The notes: generated by a model not told the origin, from the sequence alone. DNA of 64,000 nucleotides from Nostocoides sp. Soil756 (GCF_001428065.1 NZ_LMSE01000001.1:159709-223708); one strand, 5' to 3'; numbered from the stretch's first letter, positions 27,507 to 37,238 are shown. Numbers and translations: made by a program.

Positions 27507-29063
27507 TCAGTCCTCCTGGTGGGTGGCGGTCGGGGTGGGGTCGGCGGCGGGCGTGGGGTCGGCGGCGGGCGCGGCGAACCGGGCCCGCAGCTCGCGCTTG
27601 AGCACCTTGTGGCTGGGGCCGAGCGGCAGCGCGTCGACCACCTCCACCCGGCGCGGGTACTTGTGCTTGCCGAGCCGCTCACGGGCCCAGGCGATCAGCT
27701 CGTCGGGCTCGACCGGTGCCACGCCGGACGGCACGACGACGGCGCACACCTCCTCGCCCTGCATCGCGTCGGGCAGCCCGACCACGGCGACCTGGCCGAC
27801 GCCCTCGTGCCGCGAGAGGACCTCCTCGACGTCGCGCGGGTAGACGTTGAAGCCGCCGCGGATGATGAGGTCCTTCTTGCGGTCGACGACCCGGATGAAG
27901 CCGTCCTCGTCCTTGATGCCGATGTCACCGGTGCGGAACCAGCCGTCGACCAGCACCGCGGCGCTGGCGTCGGGGTCGTCGAGGTAGCCGGCGAAGACGT
28001 TGTGCCCGCGGATGACGATCTCGCCGCGCTCCCCGGTGGGCACCAGGTCGATGCGCTCCTCGACGGCGTCGTCGGCCACCTCGACGTCGACGCCCCACAT
28101 GGGGTGGCCGATGGTGCCGGGGCGCACCCCGAAGCGGCGCTGGTTCGACGTGGCCGTGGGGGAGGTCTCGGACAGCCCGTAGCCCTCGTAGATCGGTGCC
28201 CCGAAGGCCTGCTCGAACCGCTCGAGCACCACCACGGGCAGCGAGGCCCCGCCCGAGATGCAGTCGCGCAGCCGGGGCAGCTCGGCGGCGGCCCCGGCCG
28301 CCTCGACCAGCTGCACGTACATCGTCGGCACGCCCATGAAGATGGTCGCCCGCTCGCGCACCATCAGCTCGATGGCCTGGGCGGCGTCGAAGCGCGGCTG
28401 GAGGACGAGGGTGGCGCCGACCCGGAAGGTGGTGTTCATCGCCACGGTCTGCCCGAAGGTGTGGAACAGCGGGAGGCTGCCCATGATCACGTCGTCGCGG
28501 CGTACCTCGTTGCCGTCGAAGGCGTTGACGGTCGCGTTCATCACGAGGTTGAGGTGGGTGAGCAGGGCGCCCTTCGGCAGGCCCGTCGTGCCGCTGGTGT
28601 AGAAGATCACGGCGGTGTCGGCGGGGTCGCGCGAGACGTACGTGGGCAGCGGGTCGGCGCCGTCGCCCAGACCGGTGAGGCTGACCGCCGGCACGCCCAC
28701 CTCGCCGGCCGCGGGCGCGGCCAGGGCGGCGAGCGCGTCGTGGTGCAGCAGCAGCTCGGCCCCGGAGTGGCGGACCAGGTAGGCGATCTCGCTCGCGCCC
28801 AGGAGCGTCGGCACCGGCACCACGACCCCACCGACGGCGAGGATGCCGTAGTACGACGTGACGAAGTCGGTGACGTTCGGGGCCAGCAGGGCCACCCGGG
28901 TACCGGGCCCCACGCCCCGCGCACGCAGGTCGGCGGCGCTGCGCCGGGCGGCCTCCCACAGGTCCCGGTAAGAGGTGCGGCGGTCGCCCTCGACGACCGC
29001 CGTCGCGGTGGGGGTGCGCAGCGCGCTCTCGGCGAGCAGAACGGCCAGGGACAGGGTGGGCAT
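27507..29063 (-). CDS. Class I adenylate-forming acyl-CoA ligase (FadD-like)
   Basis: A 518-residue AMP-binding enzyme that adenylates a carboxylic acid and transfers it to CoA. The P-loop-like motif is FYTSGTTGLPKGALLTH (about 160); GYGLSETSPT and WFRTGDIGIKDEDGF follow, and the C-terminal lysine is in LGPSHKVLKREL. The tail is a short PAADPT repeat. ATG 29063 has GGAGG five bases upstream; the longer frame to 29381 is unconserved. It pairs with the acyl-CoA dehydrogenase three bases downstream. The substrate is probably a medium or long-chain fatty acid, unproven. Confidence 0.9.
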   Translation of the reverse strand: MPTLSLAVLLAESALRTPTATAVVEGDRRTSYRDLWEAARRSAADLRARGVGPGTRVALLAPNVTDFVTSYYGILAVGGVVVPVPTLLGASEIAYLVRHSGAELLLHHDALAALAAPAAGEVGVPAVSLTGLGDGADPLPTYVSRDPADTAVIFYTSGTTGLPKGALLTHLNLVMNATVNAFDGNEVRRDDVIMGSLPLFHTFGQTVAMNTTFRVGATLVLQPRFDAAQAIELMVRERATIFMGVPTMYVQLVEAAGAAAELPRLRDCISGGASLPVVVLERFEQAFGAPIYEGYGLSETSPTATSNQRRFGVRPGTIGHPMWGVDVEVADDAVEERIDLVPTGERGEIVIRGHNVFAGYLDDPDASAAVLVDGWFRTGDIGIKDEDGFIRVVDRKKDLIIRGGFNVYPRDVEEVLSRHEGVGQVAVVGLPDAMQGEEVCAVVVPSGVAPVEPDELIAWARERLGKHKYPRRVEVVDALPLGPSHKVLKRELRARFAAPAADPTPAADPTPTATHQED

Positions 29064-29071
29064 CGTCGCCT

Positions 29072-29160
29072 CCGAGCGTCGGGGGGCCGACGTCCGTCGT
29101 CGGCGGGGGACCTCGCCCCACTCTTCCTCAGCCGGGCCTCCGGCGGGGGCCGACGCTCGG
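29072..29160. repeat. 11-bp inverted repeat and 9-bp direct repeats upstream of the ligase
   Basis: CCGAGCGTCGG (29072-29082) recurs inverted as CCGACGCTCGG (29150-29160). In the same 247-base divergent gap, GATCGAGAC occurs at 29215-29223 and 29237-29245, 22 bases apart (two helical turns). These may be regulator sites for the ligase or the L,D-transpeptidase; no regulator gene is adjacent. Confidence 0.3.
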
Positions 29161-29310
29161 AGCAGGGCGGGCCTGGACACACCCCGGCGTCCCCGAGGGG
29201 CGGCGCGGTGACCGGATCGAGACGTGGCGAACGTGCGATCGAGACCTTCTGGCCTCATCATGGTCCCGGGACGAGGGCTCGCGATGGCGGGCCGCGAGAG
29301 GTAGAACCAC

Positions 29311-30729
29311 ATGAACAAGCGCAGCAAGGTGCTGCTCACGGCGGCCGTCGCCATCCCGATGGCACTGGGGGGAGTGGGCACGGCGTACGCCGCCCACTAC
29401 CAGGACCGCGCCCTGCCGGGCAGCACGCTGGCGGGGCAGCCGGTCGCCGGGATGACCCGTGACGAGGTCGCTGCGTCGGTGCGCGAGCGCGCCACCGACC
29501 TCCGCGTCGAGGTGCACGCCGGCACCGACACCAGCCGCCGCAGCCTGGCCGACCTCGGCTACTCCGTCGACGTCGACGCCACCGTCGACGCCGTCTTCGC
29601 GGCCAACCGCTCGTGGTCCTCCTACGCCACGTCGCTGGTGACCCCGCGCGACATCGACGCCGTCGTGACCTCCGACGACTCACGCATCGCGGCCGTGGCC
29701 ACCCAGCTGGTCGCCACGGCCGGCAAGGTTGGCAAGGACGCCGGCGTAGGGCTGAACCGGGGCAAGACCTCGTTCGTGGTCAGCCCGGCCGTCGCGGGGG
29801 CCACCGTCGACCCCGCGAGCTTCCAGGACGTCGTCGAGCAGGCCGCCACCGATCTCCGGCCGACCACCGCCACGGTCCGCTTCGTCACCCTCGACCCGGC
29901 GGTCACCACCGCCGCCGCGCAGAAGGTCGCCGACGCCGCGAACGCCTTGGTCTCGCACCGCGTCTCGGTGTCCGACGGGCAGCAGCCGCGCGTGGCCGAC
30001 GCCGCCCTCAAGGCCTCGTGGGTCACCATCCCCGTCACCGACGGCGTGCCCGGTACGCCCACCCTCGATGCCGCGAAGGTGCGCACGTGGGTCGACTCCC
30101 TGGCCGCCGACGCCAAGTCCGAGCCCAGCGACGGGCTGCGCAACGTCAGCGCCGCGGGCGCCGTGCTGAGCGTCGTCGACCAGCGGCACGACGGCCGCGT
30201 CGTCACCAACGGGCCTGCGGTCGCGAAGGCCGCCCTGGCGGCGATGGCGGCCGGCAAGAGCTACTCCGGCACCTTCACCTACGACATCATCGCGGCCTCG
30301 TGGAAGGACCGCACCGTCGCCGTCGGCGCCGAGAAGCTGGCCTACCCCGCGGCCGACGGCGAGAAGTGGATCGAGGTCGACCTGGGGTCGCACACCATGA
30401 CGGCCTACGTCGGCGCGAGCGTGGTCTACGGCCCCGTCGCGATGGTCAACGGTGCCCCCAAGACCCCGACCCGCGTGGGCACCTTCCACGTGTACTACAA
30501 GAACCCGCTGATGACGATGCGCGGCAGCAACGCCGACGGCAGCGACTACGAGACGCCCGACGTCCCGTGGTCGAGCTTCTTCGACGGTGGGATCGCGCTG
30601 CACGGGGCGTACTGGCGCTCCACCTTCGGGTACGCGGCCTCGCACGGCTGCGTGAACCTCCCGGTGCCGGTCGCGAAGTGGGTCTACGACTTCGCGCCCA
30701 TCGGCACCCCGGTCGCCGTCCACTCGTGA
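29311..30729 (+). CDS. L,D-transpeptidase
   Basis: A 472-residue exported cell-wall enzyme making 3-3 cross-links or anchoring proteins to peptidoglycan. The N-terminal signal or anchor is at residues 5-30 (VLLTAAVAIPMALGGVGTAYA). Two peptidoglycan-binding_4/VanW-like repeats occupy about 40-330. The YkuD domain spans about 350-470, with the catalytic signature HGAYWRS followed by SHGCVNLP, whose Cys is the nucleophile. An AGAGG ribosome site precedes the ATG. A strong hairpin follows the stop. Confidence 0.92.
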   Translation: MNKRSKVLLTAAVAIPMALGGVGTAYAAHYQDRALPGSTLAGQPVAGMTRDEVAASVRERATDLRVEVHAGTDTSRRSLADLGYSVDVDATVDAVFAANRSWSSYATSLVTPRDIDAVVTSDDSRIAAVATQLVATAGKVGKDAGVGLNRGKTSFVVSPAVAGATVDPASFQDVVEQAATDLRPTTATVRFVTLDPAVTTAAAQKVADAANALVSHRVSVSDGQQPRVADAALKASWVTIPVTDGVPGTPTLDAAKVRTWVDSLAADAKSEPSDGLRNVSAAGAVLSVVDQRHDGRVVTNGPAVAKAALAAMAAGKSYSGTFTYDIIAASWKDRTVAVGAEKLAYPAADGEKWIEVDLGSHTMTAYVGASVVYGPVAMVNGAPKTPTRVGTFHVYYKNPLMTMRGSNADGSDYETPDVPWSSFFDGGIALHGAYWRSTFGYAASHGCVNLPVPVAKWVYDFAPIGTPVAVHS

Positions 30730-30770
30730 CCCCCGGCGACCGGAGGGGCGCCGCCGCTCCACGACGCCCG

Positions 30771-30830
30771 TCGAGAGGAGGCGACACGCTGGCGCCCCGG
30801 ACATCCGGTCGGCGTGTCGCCTCCTCTCGA
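30771..30830. terminator. 19-bp perfect hairpin after the L,D-transpeptidase
   Basis: The arms 30771-30789 and 30812-30830 are perfectly complementary over 19 bases. The 22-base loop contains a smaller palindrome, CCGGA-CA-TCCGG. It lies 42 bases past the transpeptidase stop, between two genes read in the same direction. Confidence 0.65.
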
Positions 30831-30874
30831 TGCGGCACCGATGAGTTCCGACGCCCCCGCCGGTCCACCCGGGT

Positions 30875-31789
30875 ATGACGACGCACCCCGGCCCCGCGCC
30901 CACCACCGACACCCTCCCCGTGGAGGGGGCCGTCCTCACCTACGACGTGCGGGGTGACCTCGCCTCGACGACCCCCGACCGTCCTCCGCTGCTGCTCGTC
31001 GGGGCCCCGATGCCCGCGAGCGGCTTCACCACGCTGGCCTCGCACTTCCCCGACCGCGTCGTGGTCACCTACGACCCCCGCAACACCGGGCGCAGCACCC
31101 GCGACGAGCCGACCGCCGCCGTGACCACCGCCGAGCACGCGGCCGACCTGCACGCGCTGGTCACCGCGCTCGGGCGTGGCCCGGTCGACCTCTTCGGGTC
31201 CTCCGGCGGTGCGGTGGTCGCGCTGGGGCTGCTCGCCCTCCACCCCGACGACCTGCGCGTGCTCGTCGCGCACGAGCCCCCCGTCGCCGGGCTGTTGCCG
31301 GATGCCGAGCGGCTGGCCGCGGTGCACGCCGACATCATCCACACCTACGACCGGGCGGGACACGGGCCGGCGATGGCCCGCTTCATCGCGCACGTGATGC
31401 ACCGGGGCGAGGTCCCGGCCGACGCGCTCGACCGCCCCGCGCCCGACCCTGCGATGTTCGGCCTCTCCGCGGAGGACGACGGCCGCCGCGACGACCCGCT
31501 GATGGCGAACCTGCGCGGCGGGGTGGCGGGCGGCGAGGTCGACGTGGAGGCCGTCCGGCGCGCACCCACCACGGTGGTCGTCGGCGTGGGCGCGGAGTCC
31601 GGGGGTCCCACCGACGGCGAGATGGCCGCACGGTCGGCCCACGCGCTGGCGGCCGCCCTGGGGCTCGAGCCGGTGGTCTTCCCCGGCGGCCACAACGGCT
31701 TCCTCGGCGGCGAGTACGGCCAGACCGATGAGCCCGAGGCGTTCGCGGCCACCCTGCGCGTGGTGCTCGACCGGGCGGTGGTGTCGTGA
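30875..31789 (+). CDS. Alpha/beta hydrolase
   Basis: A 304-residue alpha/beta hydrolase. The nucleophile elbow is FGSSGGA (Ser near residue 109), an acidic residue lies in the later VVVGVGAESGG region, and the catalytic His is probably in FPGGHNGFLGGE near 272. There is no signal peptide. It could be an esterase or C-C hydrolase; the substrate is unknown. The following gene is in the same direction after 109 bases. Confidence 0.83.
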   Translation: MTTHPGPAPTTDTLPVEGAVLTYDVRGDLASTTPDRPPLLLVGAPMPASGFTTLASHFPDRVVVTYDPRNTGRSTRDEPTAAVTTAEHAADLHALVTALGRGPVDLFGSSGGAVVALGLLALHPDDLRVLVAHEPPVAGLLPDAERLAAVHADIIHTYDRAGHGPAMARFIAHVMHRGEVPADALDRPAPDPAMFGLSAEDDGRRDDPLMANLRGGVAGGEVDVEAVRRAPTTVVVGVGAESGGPTDGEMAARSAHALAAALGLEPVVFPGGHNGFLGGEYGQTDEPEAFAATLRVVLDRAVVS

Positions 31790-31898
31790 GCGCCTGCCGT
31801 CGCCCGGGCGGCGACCCTTGCCGCGCCGCCCGTGGCTCGCGACACTGGTCGGCGCGGCCCCCCGCTCCGGGGACCGGCCCCGAGGGAAGGGGAGCGTG

Positions 31899-33077
31899 AT
31901 GTCCGAGCCGACCATCCACCTGCTGGTGGGGACGAGCAAGGGGGCGTTCGTCCTCGACGGTGACGGCGACCGGGCGCACTGGCGCGTGCGCGGGCCGTAC
32001 TGCGACGGCTGGCCCATCAACCACGCGGTCGGCGACCCCGCCACCGGCACGATGTGGGCCGGCGGCGGCAGCGACTGGACGGGCGCGGGGGTCTGGCGCT
32101 CCGACGACGCCGGCCACACGTGGGAGCTCACGAAGCTGACCACCGGACAGCTGGACCAGTGGGCCGCGAACGACCCGGGGTTCGCCGCGATGATGGGCTG
32201 GACCGAGGAGCCTGCGCCCTTCGGCGACCGGTTCGCGCAGGTCTGGTCGCTCGGGCGCTCGGGCGGCCGTCTCTACGCCGGGACCAAGCCCGCGATGCTG
32301 CTGGTCAGCGACGACGACGGCCGGACCTGGGACGAGGTCAAGGGCCTCAGCGACCATCCCTCGCGCGAGGAGTGGGTCCCCGGCGGGGCCGGCCTGGTGC
32401 TGCACACCATCGTGGCCGACCCGCAGGACCCCGAACGGATGTGGCTCGGCATCTCGTCGGCGGGGGTCTTCGCCACCACCGACGGAGGCGTGACGTGGGA
32501 GCGGCGCAACGACCTGGCCGACCCGCACGCCGGTGACGCGTACGACCATCCCGCGTCGGCCTCCGACGGGCACACCGGGCTGTGCGTGCACCACCTGGAG
32601 GGTGCCCCCGGCGGGCGGCTCTACCAGCAGAACCACCACGGGGTCTGGCGCTCCGACGACGGCGCCGGCACCTGGCACGACGTGACGGCCGGGCTGCCCT
32701 CGACCTTCGGCTTCCCGCTGTGGGCGCACCCGCGCGACGGCGGGACGGTGTGGACGCTGCCGCTGAACGGCGACATGGAGGGCCGCTTCCCGCCGGATGC
32801 CTCCGCCGCTGTGTGGCGCTCGCGCGACGCCGGCGCCACCTGGGAGGCGATGCGCGAGGGCCTGCCGCAGGAGACGTGCTTCTTCACCGTGCTGCGCCAG
32901 GGGATGACCGGCGACCACCAGGACCCGGCCGGGGTCTACTTCGGCACCAACTCCGGGTCGGTCTTCGCCAGCCGCGACGAGGGGGAGAGCTGGAGCGAGG
33001 TCGCCCGGCACCTGCCCACCGTGCTGTCGGTCGACGTGGTCCTCGAGCCGGCGGCGCTGCCGGTCGCCGGCTCGTAG
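31899..33077 (+). CDS. BNR/sialidase-like beta-propeller protein
   Basis: A 392-residue soluble beta-propeller annotated in relatives as WD40/YVTN/BNR repeat or exo-alpha-sialidase-like. Several Asp-box-type repeats are visible (VWRSDDAGHTWEL, LVSDDDGRTWDEV, FATTDGGVTWER, WRSDDGAGTWHDV, WRSRDAGATWEAM, ASRDEGESWSEV). There is no signal peptide and no recognisable sialidase catalytic set, so glycosidase activity should not be assumed. ATG 31899 has AAGGGGA upstream; the longer frame overlaps the hydrolase gene. Confidence 0.8.
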   Translation: MSEPTIHLLVGTSKGAFVLDGDGDRAHWRVRGPYCDGWPINHAVGDPATGTMWAGGGSDWTGAGVWRSDDAGHTWELTKLTTGQLDQWAANDPGFAAMMGWTEEPAPFGDRFAQVWSLGRSGGRLYAGTKPAMLLVSDDDGRTWDEVKGLSDHPSREEWVPGGAGLVLHTIVADPQDPERMWLGISSAGVFATTDGGVTWERRNDLADPHAGDAYDHPASASDGHTGLCVHHLEGAPGGRLYQQNHHGVWRSDDGAGTWHDVTAGLPSTFGFPLWAHPRDGGTVWTLPLNGDMEGRFPPDASAAVWRSRDAGATWEAMREGLPQETCFFTVLRQGMTGDHQDPAGVYFGTNSGSVFASRDEGESWSEVARHLPTVLSVDVVLEPAALPVAGS

Positions 33078-33086
33078 GCTGGGCCG

Positions 33087-33641
33087 ATGGCGAGTACGAC
33101 GCGCTCCACGACCGCGGTCACCTTCTCGGGCGCCCTCGAGGTGGTGGCCTCGACGACGCTGGTGCGCCTGCCCGCCGAGGCCAGCCGGGCGCTGCCGTCG
33201 CGGGGGCAGGTGGCGGTGGCCGGCACCTTCGGCGGCCGGGCGTTCAGCACCGTGCTCGAGCCGGACGGGCGGCGTGGCCACTGGCTGCGCGTCGACCCCG
33301 ACCTGGCGACGGCAGCCGGCGTCGCCCCGGGCGACGTCGTCGACGTCACCGTCGAGCCGGTCCAGGACTGGCCCGAACCCGAGGTCCCGGGCGACCTCGG
33401 CGCGGCGCTCGCGGCCGCGCCCGCGCACATCCGCGACATCTGGGACGACATCACGCCGATGGCCCGATGGGAGTGGGTGCGCTGGGTCGGGGCCACCCGC
33501 AACCCCGACACCCGGGCCAAACGGGTGGGCGTGAGCCTGGACAAGATGGACCACGGCAAGCGCCGGCCGTGCTGTTTCGACCTGGCCTCGTGCACCGACC
33601 CCGACGTCGCGCGCAGCGGGAAGCTGCCCGAGCCCGGCTGA
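33087..33641 (+). CDS. YdeI/OmpD-associated family protein (DUF1905)
   Basis: A 184-residue protein with an N-terminal DUF1905 beta-barrel (about 10-90) and a C-terminal YdeI/OmdA-type helical segment (IRDIWDDITPMARWEWVRWVGATRNPDTRAKRV). Bacteriocin-protection and stress roles have been reported for relatives, but the molecular function is not established. The terminal cysteines (RPCCFDLASC) are notable. TAGGCT sits exactly six bases before the ATG. Confidence 0.8.
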   Translation: MASTTRSTTAVTFSGALEVVASTTLVRLPAEASRALPSRGQVAVAGTFGGRAFSTVLEPDGRRGHWLRVDPDLATAAGVAPGDVVDVTVEPVQDWPEPEVPGDLGAALAAAPAHIRDIWDDITPMARWEWVRWVGATRNPDTRAKRVGVSLDKMDHGKRRPCCFDLASCTDPDVARSGKLPEPG

Positions 33642-33726
33642 CCGGCCGGCGGCGTCCCGGCCCCGGGGCCGGCGCGGCTAGCATCGGCTCCTGGACGCAG
33701 GTGAGCCGAAGGGAACGGACCGCACG

Positions 33727-35958
33727 ATGTCGGGTCGCGAGGTGCCGCTGCCGCCGGCCCCCGAGCGCCTCGGCGAGCGCCTGCACCGATGGGCGCTGAC
33801 CACGCGAGACCGGGTCGTCGCCTCCGACCCGGGCTACGGGCGGCTGCGGACCGCCGTCACCGTGGTCGTCGGCGTCAGCACCACCATCGGCGTGCTGCAG
33901 CTGGTGGCCCGCCTGCTCGCCGTCCCCGGGCCGGCCGCGTTCGCGATGACCCTGTTCGGCGCCGTCGTCGCGATGATCGGGTCGAACGCGCTCGCGGGGA
34001 TGCTGCGGCGCGAGAAGCTGCCGACCGCGGCGGGGTTCCCGGTCGCCGTCACGGTGGGGCTGGTGCTGGCCGTCCTCACCGGCTCCCACCGCGCGCTCCA
34101 GGTCGTCGCGTTCGCCGTGGTGCTGTTCACGGCGGTGTGGGTGCGGCGCTTCGGAGGGGCCTGGTTCTTCTACGGGTTCATGGCCTGGATGGGGTTCTTC
34201 TTCGCCACGTTCCTCAAGGCCCAGTGGAGCCTGGTCCCCGAGCTGGTGCTGGCCGCGGTCGTGTCGTCGGCGTGGGTCGGCCTGCTGGGCACGACCGTGC
34301 TGTCGACCAACCCACGCCGCATCCTGCGCTCCACCCTCGGCTCGTTCTTCTCGCGCGGACGAGCGGTGGCCCGCGAGGCCGCCGACCTGCTGGCCGTGCC
34401 GCCCGGCAACGCCCGGCAGCGGTCCCGGGCCGCGCGCGTGCTGCGCGCCCGTCGGGCCGGGCTCGGCGAGGCGGCCCTGCTGGCCGACGCCTGGTCGGCC
34501 GAGCGGTCGGCGGTCCCGGAGGGCTGGTCGGCCTCGGCCCTGCGGCGCCGGCTCATCGAGGCCCAGGCCGCCGCCGAGCGGGTGGCACGGGCCGCGGTGC
34601 GCCTGCACGACGCCGAACCGGTGCTGCGGTCACTGGCCCGCTCGGCCGCCGACCACCTGGCGTCCCGGCGCGATGTCGCCGCACTGGTCGACTGCGCGCA
34701 GCTGCGCCGGGCCTCCGAGGAGGTCGAGGCCTCGGGCGGCGAGGGCTGGTGGTGGGCGCGCAGCCTGGCCTACGGCATCGAGGAGTTCCTGCGGTTCGAG
34801 GCCGCGGCCGACGAGCCGCCGGAGGTCGACCCCGGCGAGGAGGAGTTCGAGGCCGCGTCGACGCTGGCGTTCGGCGGCCTGCCCGGCTCGGCGTCCGTCG
34901 CGAGCGGCGTGGCCGCCTCCGGGGCGTCGTGGAACCCGCTGGCCCGGCTGTCGATGACCACCCGCCAGGCCGTGCAGGTGGCGGTGGCCGGAGTGGTGGC
35001 GATCGGGCTGGGGACGCTGCTGTCGCCGACGCGCTTCTACTGGGCCGTGATCACCGCGTTCATCATGTTCACCGGCACCGGGTCGCGCTTCGAGACCGTC
35101 GACAAGGGGGTCGCGCGCGTCGCGGGCACGGTGGTGGGGCTGGCCGGCGCCGTGGTGCTCGCGCGGCTCACCGCCGGGCACGACCTGCTGGTGCTCGCGA
35201 TCATCCTGGTGTCGATCTTCGCGGCGTTCTACCTGGCCCGGGTCTCGCAGGCGGCCATGACGTTCTTCATCACGGTGCTCCTCGGCGAGATGTACACGCT
35301 GATCGGCACCTACAGCGTCGGGGTGCTCGAGCTGCGGCTGGGCGAGACCGCCATCGGTGTGGTCGCCGGCATCGGGGTGGCGCTGCTGTTCGCTCCGCTG
35401 TCCACCCGCGCCACCGTGCGCACCGCCCGCGACGCGATGCTGACCTCGATGATCGCGCTGCTCGACGGCGTGGGTGAGCAGGCCGCATCGGGCCCGGGCG
35501 CCTCGACCGGCGTGGCGGCGGTCGACCTCGACGCCCGGGTCCGCCGGCTCGACGACGACGCTCGGCGGCTCGCCCTGGTCGCGCGCCCGCTCACCCGCCA
35601 GATCGGCTGGGGCGGCGCCGGGCCGCGCACGGCCCGGCGGCTGCGTCTCTACGTCGCGGCGGTCTCGCAGTGCCGGGCGCTGGTGGTGGCGGTGCAGCGG
35701 CGCCCGCTGGTGGCACCCGACGCCATCGGGGCGGCCGTGGCGCACCTGGCCGAGGCGCTGCGGGCCATCTCGCAGCAGCCGCCCGGGGCCGCCGTCCCCG
35801 CGGCCGAGGACCCCCTGGCCGAGGCCGACCACCTGCTCTTCCAGGATGCCGCGGCCTCCGACGACGACCCGGTGGTGCGCCACCTGCACCACCTGGCCGC
35901 CACCCTGCTCCAGGTGGTGCACACGACGACCGCCTCGTCCGCCGGCCGCCTGCGCTGA
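33727..35958 (+). CDS. FUSC family membrane protein
   Basis: A 743-residue membrane protein with two blocks of hydrophobic helices (about 45-200 and 415-560) separated and followed by cytosolic helical domains, the layout of fusaric-acid-resistance-like (FUSC) proteins. The second block includes FYWAVITAFIMFTGTGSRFETVDKGVARVAGT, the conserved FUSC signature. It is thought to export or tolerate hydrophobic acids; substrate unknown. A TAGCAT -10 box lies at 33679-33684 and the gene appears monocistronic. Confidence 0.88.
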   Translation: MSGREVPLPPAPERLGERLHRWALTTRDRVVASDPGYGRLRTAVTVVVGVSTTIGVLQLVARLLAVPGPAAFAMTLFGAVVAMIGSNALAGMLRREKLPTAAGFPVAVTVGLVLAVLTGSHRALQVVAFAVVLFTAVWVRRFGGAWFFYGFMAWMGFFFATFLKAQWSLVPELVLAAVVSSAWVGLLGTTVLSTNPRRILRSTLGSFFSRGRAVAREAADLLAVPPGNARQRSRAARVLRARRAGLGEAALLADAWSAERSAVPEGWSASALRRRLIEAQAAAERVARAAVRLHDAEPVLRSLARSAADHLASRRDVAALVDCAQLRRASEEVEASGGEGWWWARSLAYGIEEFLRFEAAADEPPEVDPGEEEFEAASTLAFGGLPGSASVASGVAASGASWNPLARLSMTTRQAVQVAVAGVVAIGLGTLLSPTRFYWAVITAFIMFTGTGSRFETVDKGVARVAGTVVGLAGAVVLARLTAGHDLLVLAIILVSIFAAFYLARVSQAAMTFFITVLLGEMYTLIGTYSVGVLELRLGETAIGVVAGIGVALLFAPLSTRATVRTARDAMLTSMIALLDGVGEQAASGPGASTGVAAVDLDARVRRLDDDARRLALVARPLTRQIGWGGAGPRTARRLRLYVAAVSQCRALVVAVQRRPLVAPDAIGAAVAHLAEALRAISQQPPGAAVPAAEDPLAEADHLLFQDAAASDDDPVVRHLHHLAATLLQVVHTTTASSAGRLR

Positions 35959-35964
35959 CCGCGG

Positions 35965-37209
35965 TCAGCGACCGGCGGCGGCCGCCTGGCGCTTCATCTC
36001 GGCCTTGGCGAGGGCGTTCTTGTGCACCTCGTCGGGTCCGTCGGCGAAGCGCAGCGTGCGGTTCATCGCCCACGCCTCGGCCAGCGGGAAGTCCTGCGAG
36101 ATGCCGCCGGCACCGTGCACCTGGATGGCCTTGTCGAGGATCCACTCGACCGTGGCCGGCGTCGCGATCTTGATGGCCTGGATCTCGGTGTGCGCGCCCT
36201 TGTTGCCCTGGGTGTCCATGAGCCACGCGGCCTTGAGCACCAGCAGCCGCAGCTGCTCCAGGCGCACCCGCGACTCGGCGATCCAGTCGCGGATGACGCC
36301 CTGCTCCGACAGCGGCCGGCCGAACGCCACCCGCTCCGAGGCCCGCGCGCACATCAGCTCGATGGCCATCTCGGCCACCCCGATCGCGCGCATGCAGTGG
36401 TGGATGCGGCCGGGGCCGAGGCGCGCCTGGGCGATGGCGAACCCCGCGCCCTCCTCGCCGATGAGGTTGCTCGCCGGGATGCGCACGTCGTGGAACGCCA
36501 GCTCGGCGTGCCCGCCGTGGTCGCGGTCGTCGTAGCCGAAGACCTGCATCGGCCGCACGACCTCGACGCCCTCGGCGTCGCGCGGCACCAGCACCATCGA
36601 CTGCTGCCGGTGCCGGTCGGCCTCGGGGTCGGTCTTGCCCATCACGATGAAGATCTCGCACTGGGGGTTCATCGCCCCGGTGATCCACCACTTCCGGCCG
36701 CTCACGACGTACTCGTCGCCGTCGCGCCGGATGGCGGTCGAGATGTTCGTGGCGTCCGAGGAGGCGACGTCGGGCTCGGTCATCGCGAAGGCCGAGCGGG
36801 TGCGGGCCTCGAGCAGCGGTGTCAGCCAGCGCTCCTTCTGCTCGGGGCTGCCGAACATCGCCAGCACCTCCATGTTGCCGGTATCGGGGGCGGCGCAGTT
36901 GAGGGCCGCGGGCGCCAGCCGACCCAGCCGCCCGGTGAGCTCGGCCAACGGGGCGTACTGCAGGTTGGTCAGGCCCGCCCCGAGGGTCTCGCCGCCGGTC
37001 TGCCCAGGTAGGAACAGGTTCCACAGCCCGCGCCGGCGTGCCTCGGCCCGCAACCGCTCGAGCACCGGGACCGTCGACCAGGCCCAGGGGTCGTCGAGGG
37101 CCGCGACCTGCTCGACGAAGGTCGGCTCGGCGGGGGCCACGTGGCGGCCGATGAAGTCGAGCAGCTCGGTGCGCAGCTCCTCGGTGCGGGCGTCGTGGGC
37201 GAAGTCCAT
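35965..37209 (-). CDS. ACAD10/11-like acyl-CoA dehydrogenase
   Basis: A 414-residue acyl-CoA dehydrogenase of the ACAD10/ACAD11 subgroup, shown by NCAAPDTGNMEVL, MTEPDVASSDATNI, GPGRIHHCMR and ADGPDEVH. In mammals this domain is fused to an APH-type kinase domain and in Pseudomonas its relative LvaC works with the kinase LvaA. There it helps convert a 4-phosphoacyl-CoA to a 3-hydroxyacyl-CoA precursor. Here the kinase gene lies immediately upstream (29-base gap). A role in 4-hydroxy acid catabolism is therefore a reasoned inference. Confidence 0.88.
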   Translation of the reverse strand: MDFAHDARTEELRTELLDFIGRHVAPAEPTFVEQVAALDDPWAWSTVPVLERLRAEARRRGLWNLFLPGQTGGETLGAGLTNLQYAPLAELTGRLGRLAPAALNCAAPDTGNMEVLAMFGSPEQKERWLTPLLEARTRSAFAMTEPDVASSDATNISTAIRRDGDEYVVSGRKWWITGAMNPQCEIFIVMGKTDPEADRHRQQSMVLVPRDAEGVEVVRPMQVFGYDDRDHGGHAELAFHDVRIPASNLIGEEGAGFAIAQARLGPGRIHHCMRAIGVAEMAIELMCARASERVAFGRPLSEQGVIRDWIAESRVRLEQLRLLVLKAAWLMDTQGNKGAHTEIQAIKIATPATVEWILDKAIQVHGAGGISQDFPLAEAWAMNRTLRFADGPDEVHKNALAKAEMKRQAAAAGR

Positions 37210-37238
37210 GGGGTGCTCCTCGGGTGCGGCGGTGGTGG

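Noticed and set aside
26286-29462. A 1058-residue open frame on the plus strand
   Set aside because: It is antisense to the acyl-CoA dehydrogenase and ligase genes, both with clear motifs. Its composition (His, Arg, Gly, Asp) is typical of antisense frames in GC-rich DNA.
31899-33077. Calling the BNR protein a true sialidase
   Set aside because: Asp-box repeats are present, but the arginine triad and nucleophile of sialidases are not evident and there is no export signal.
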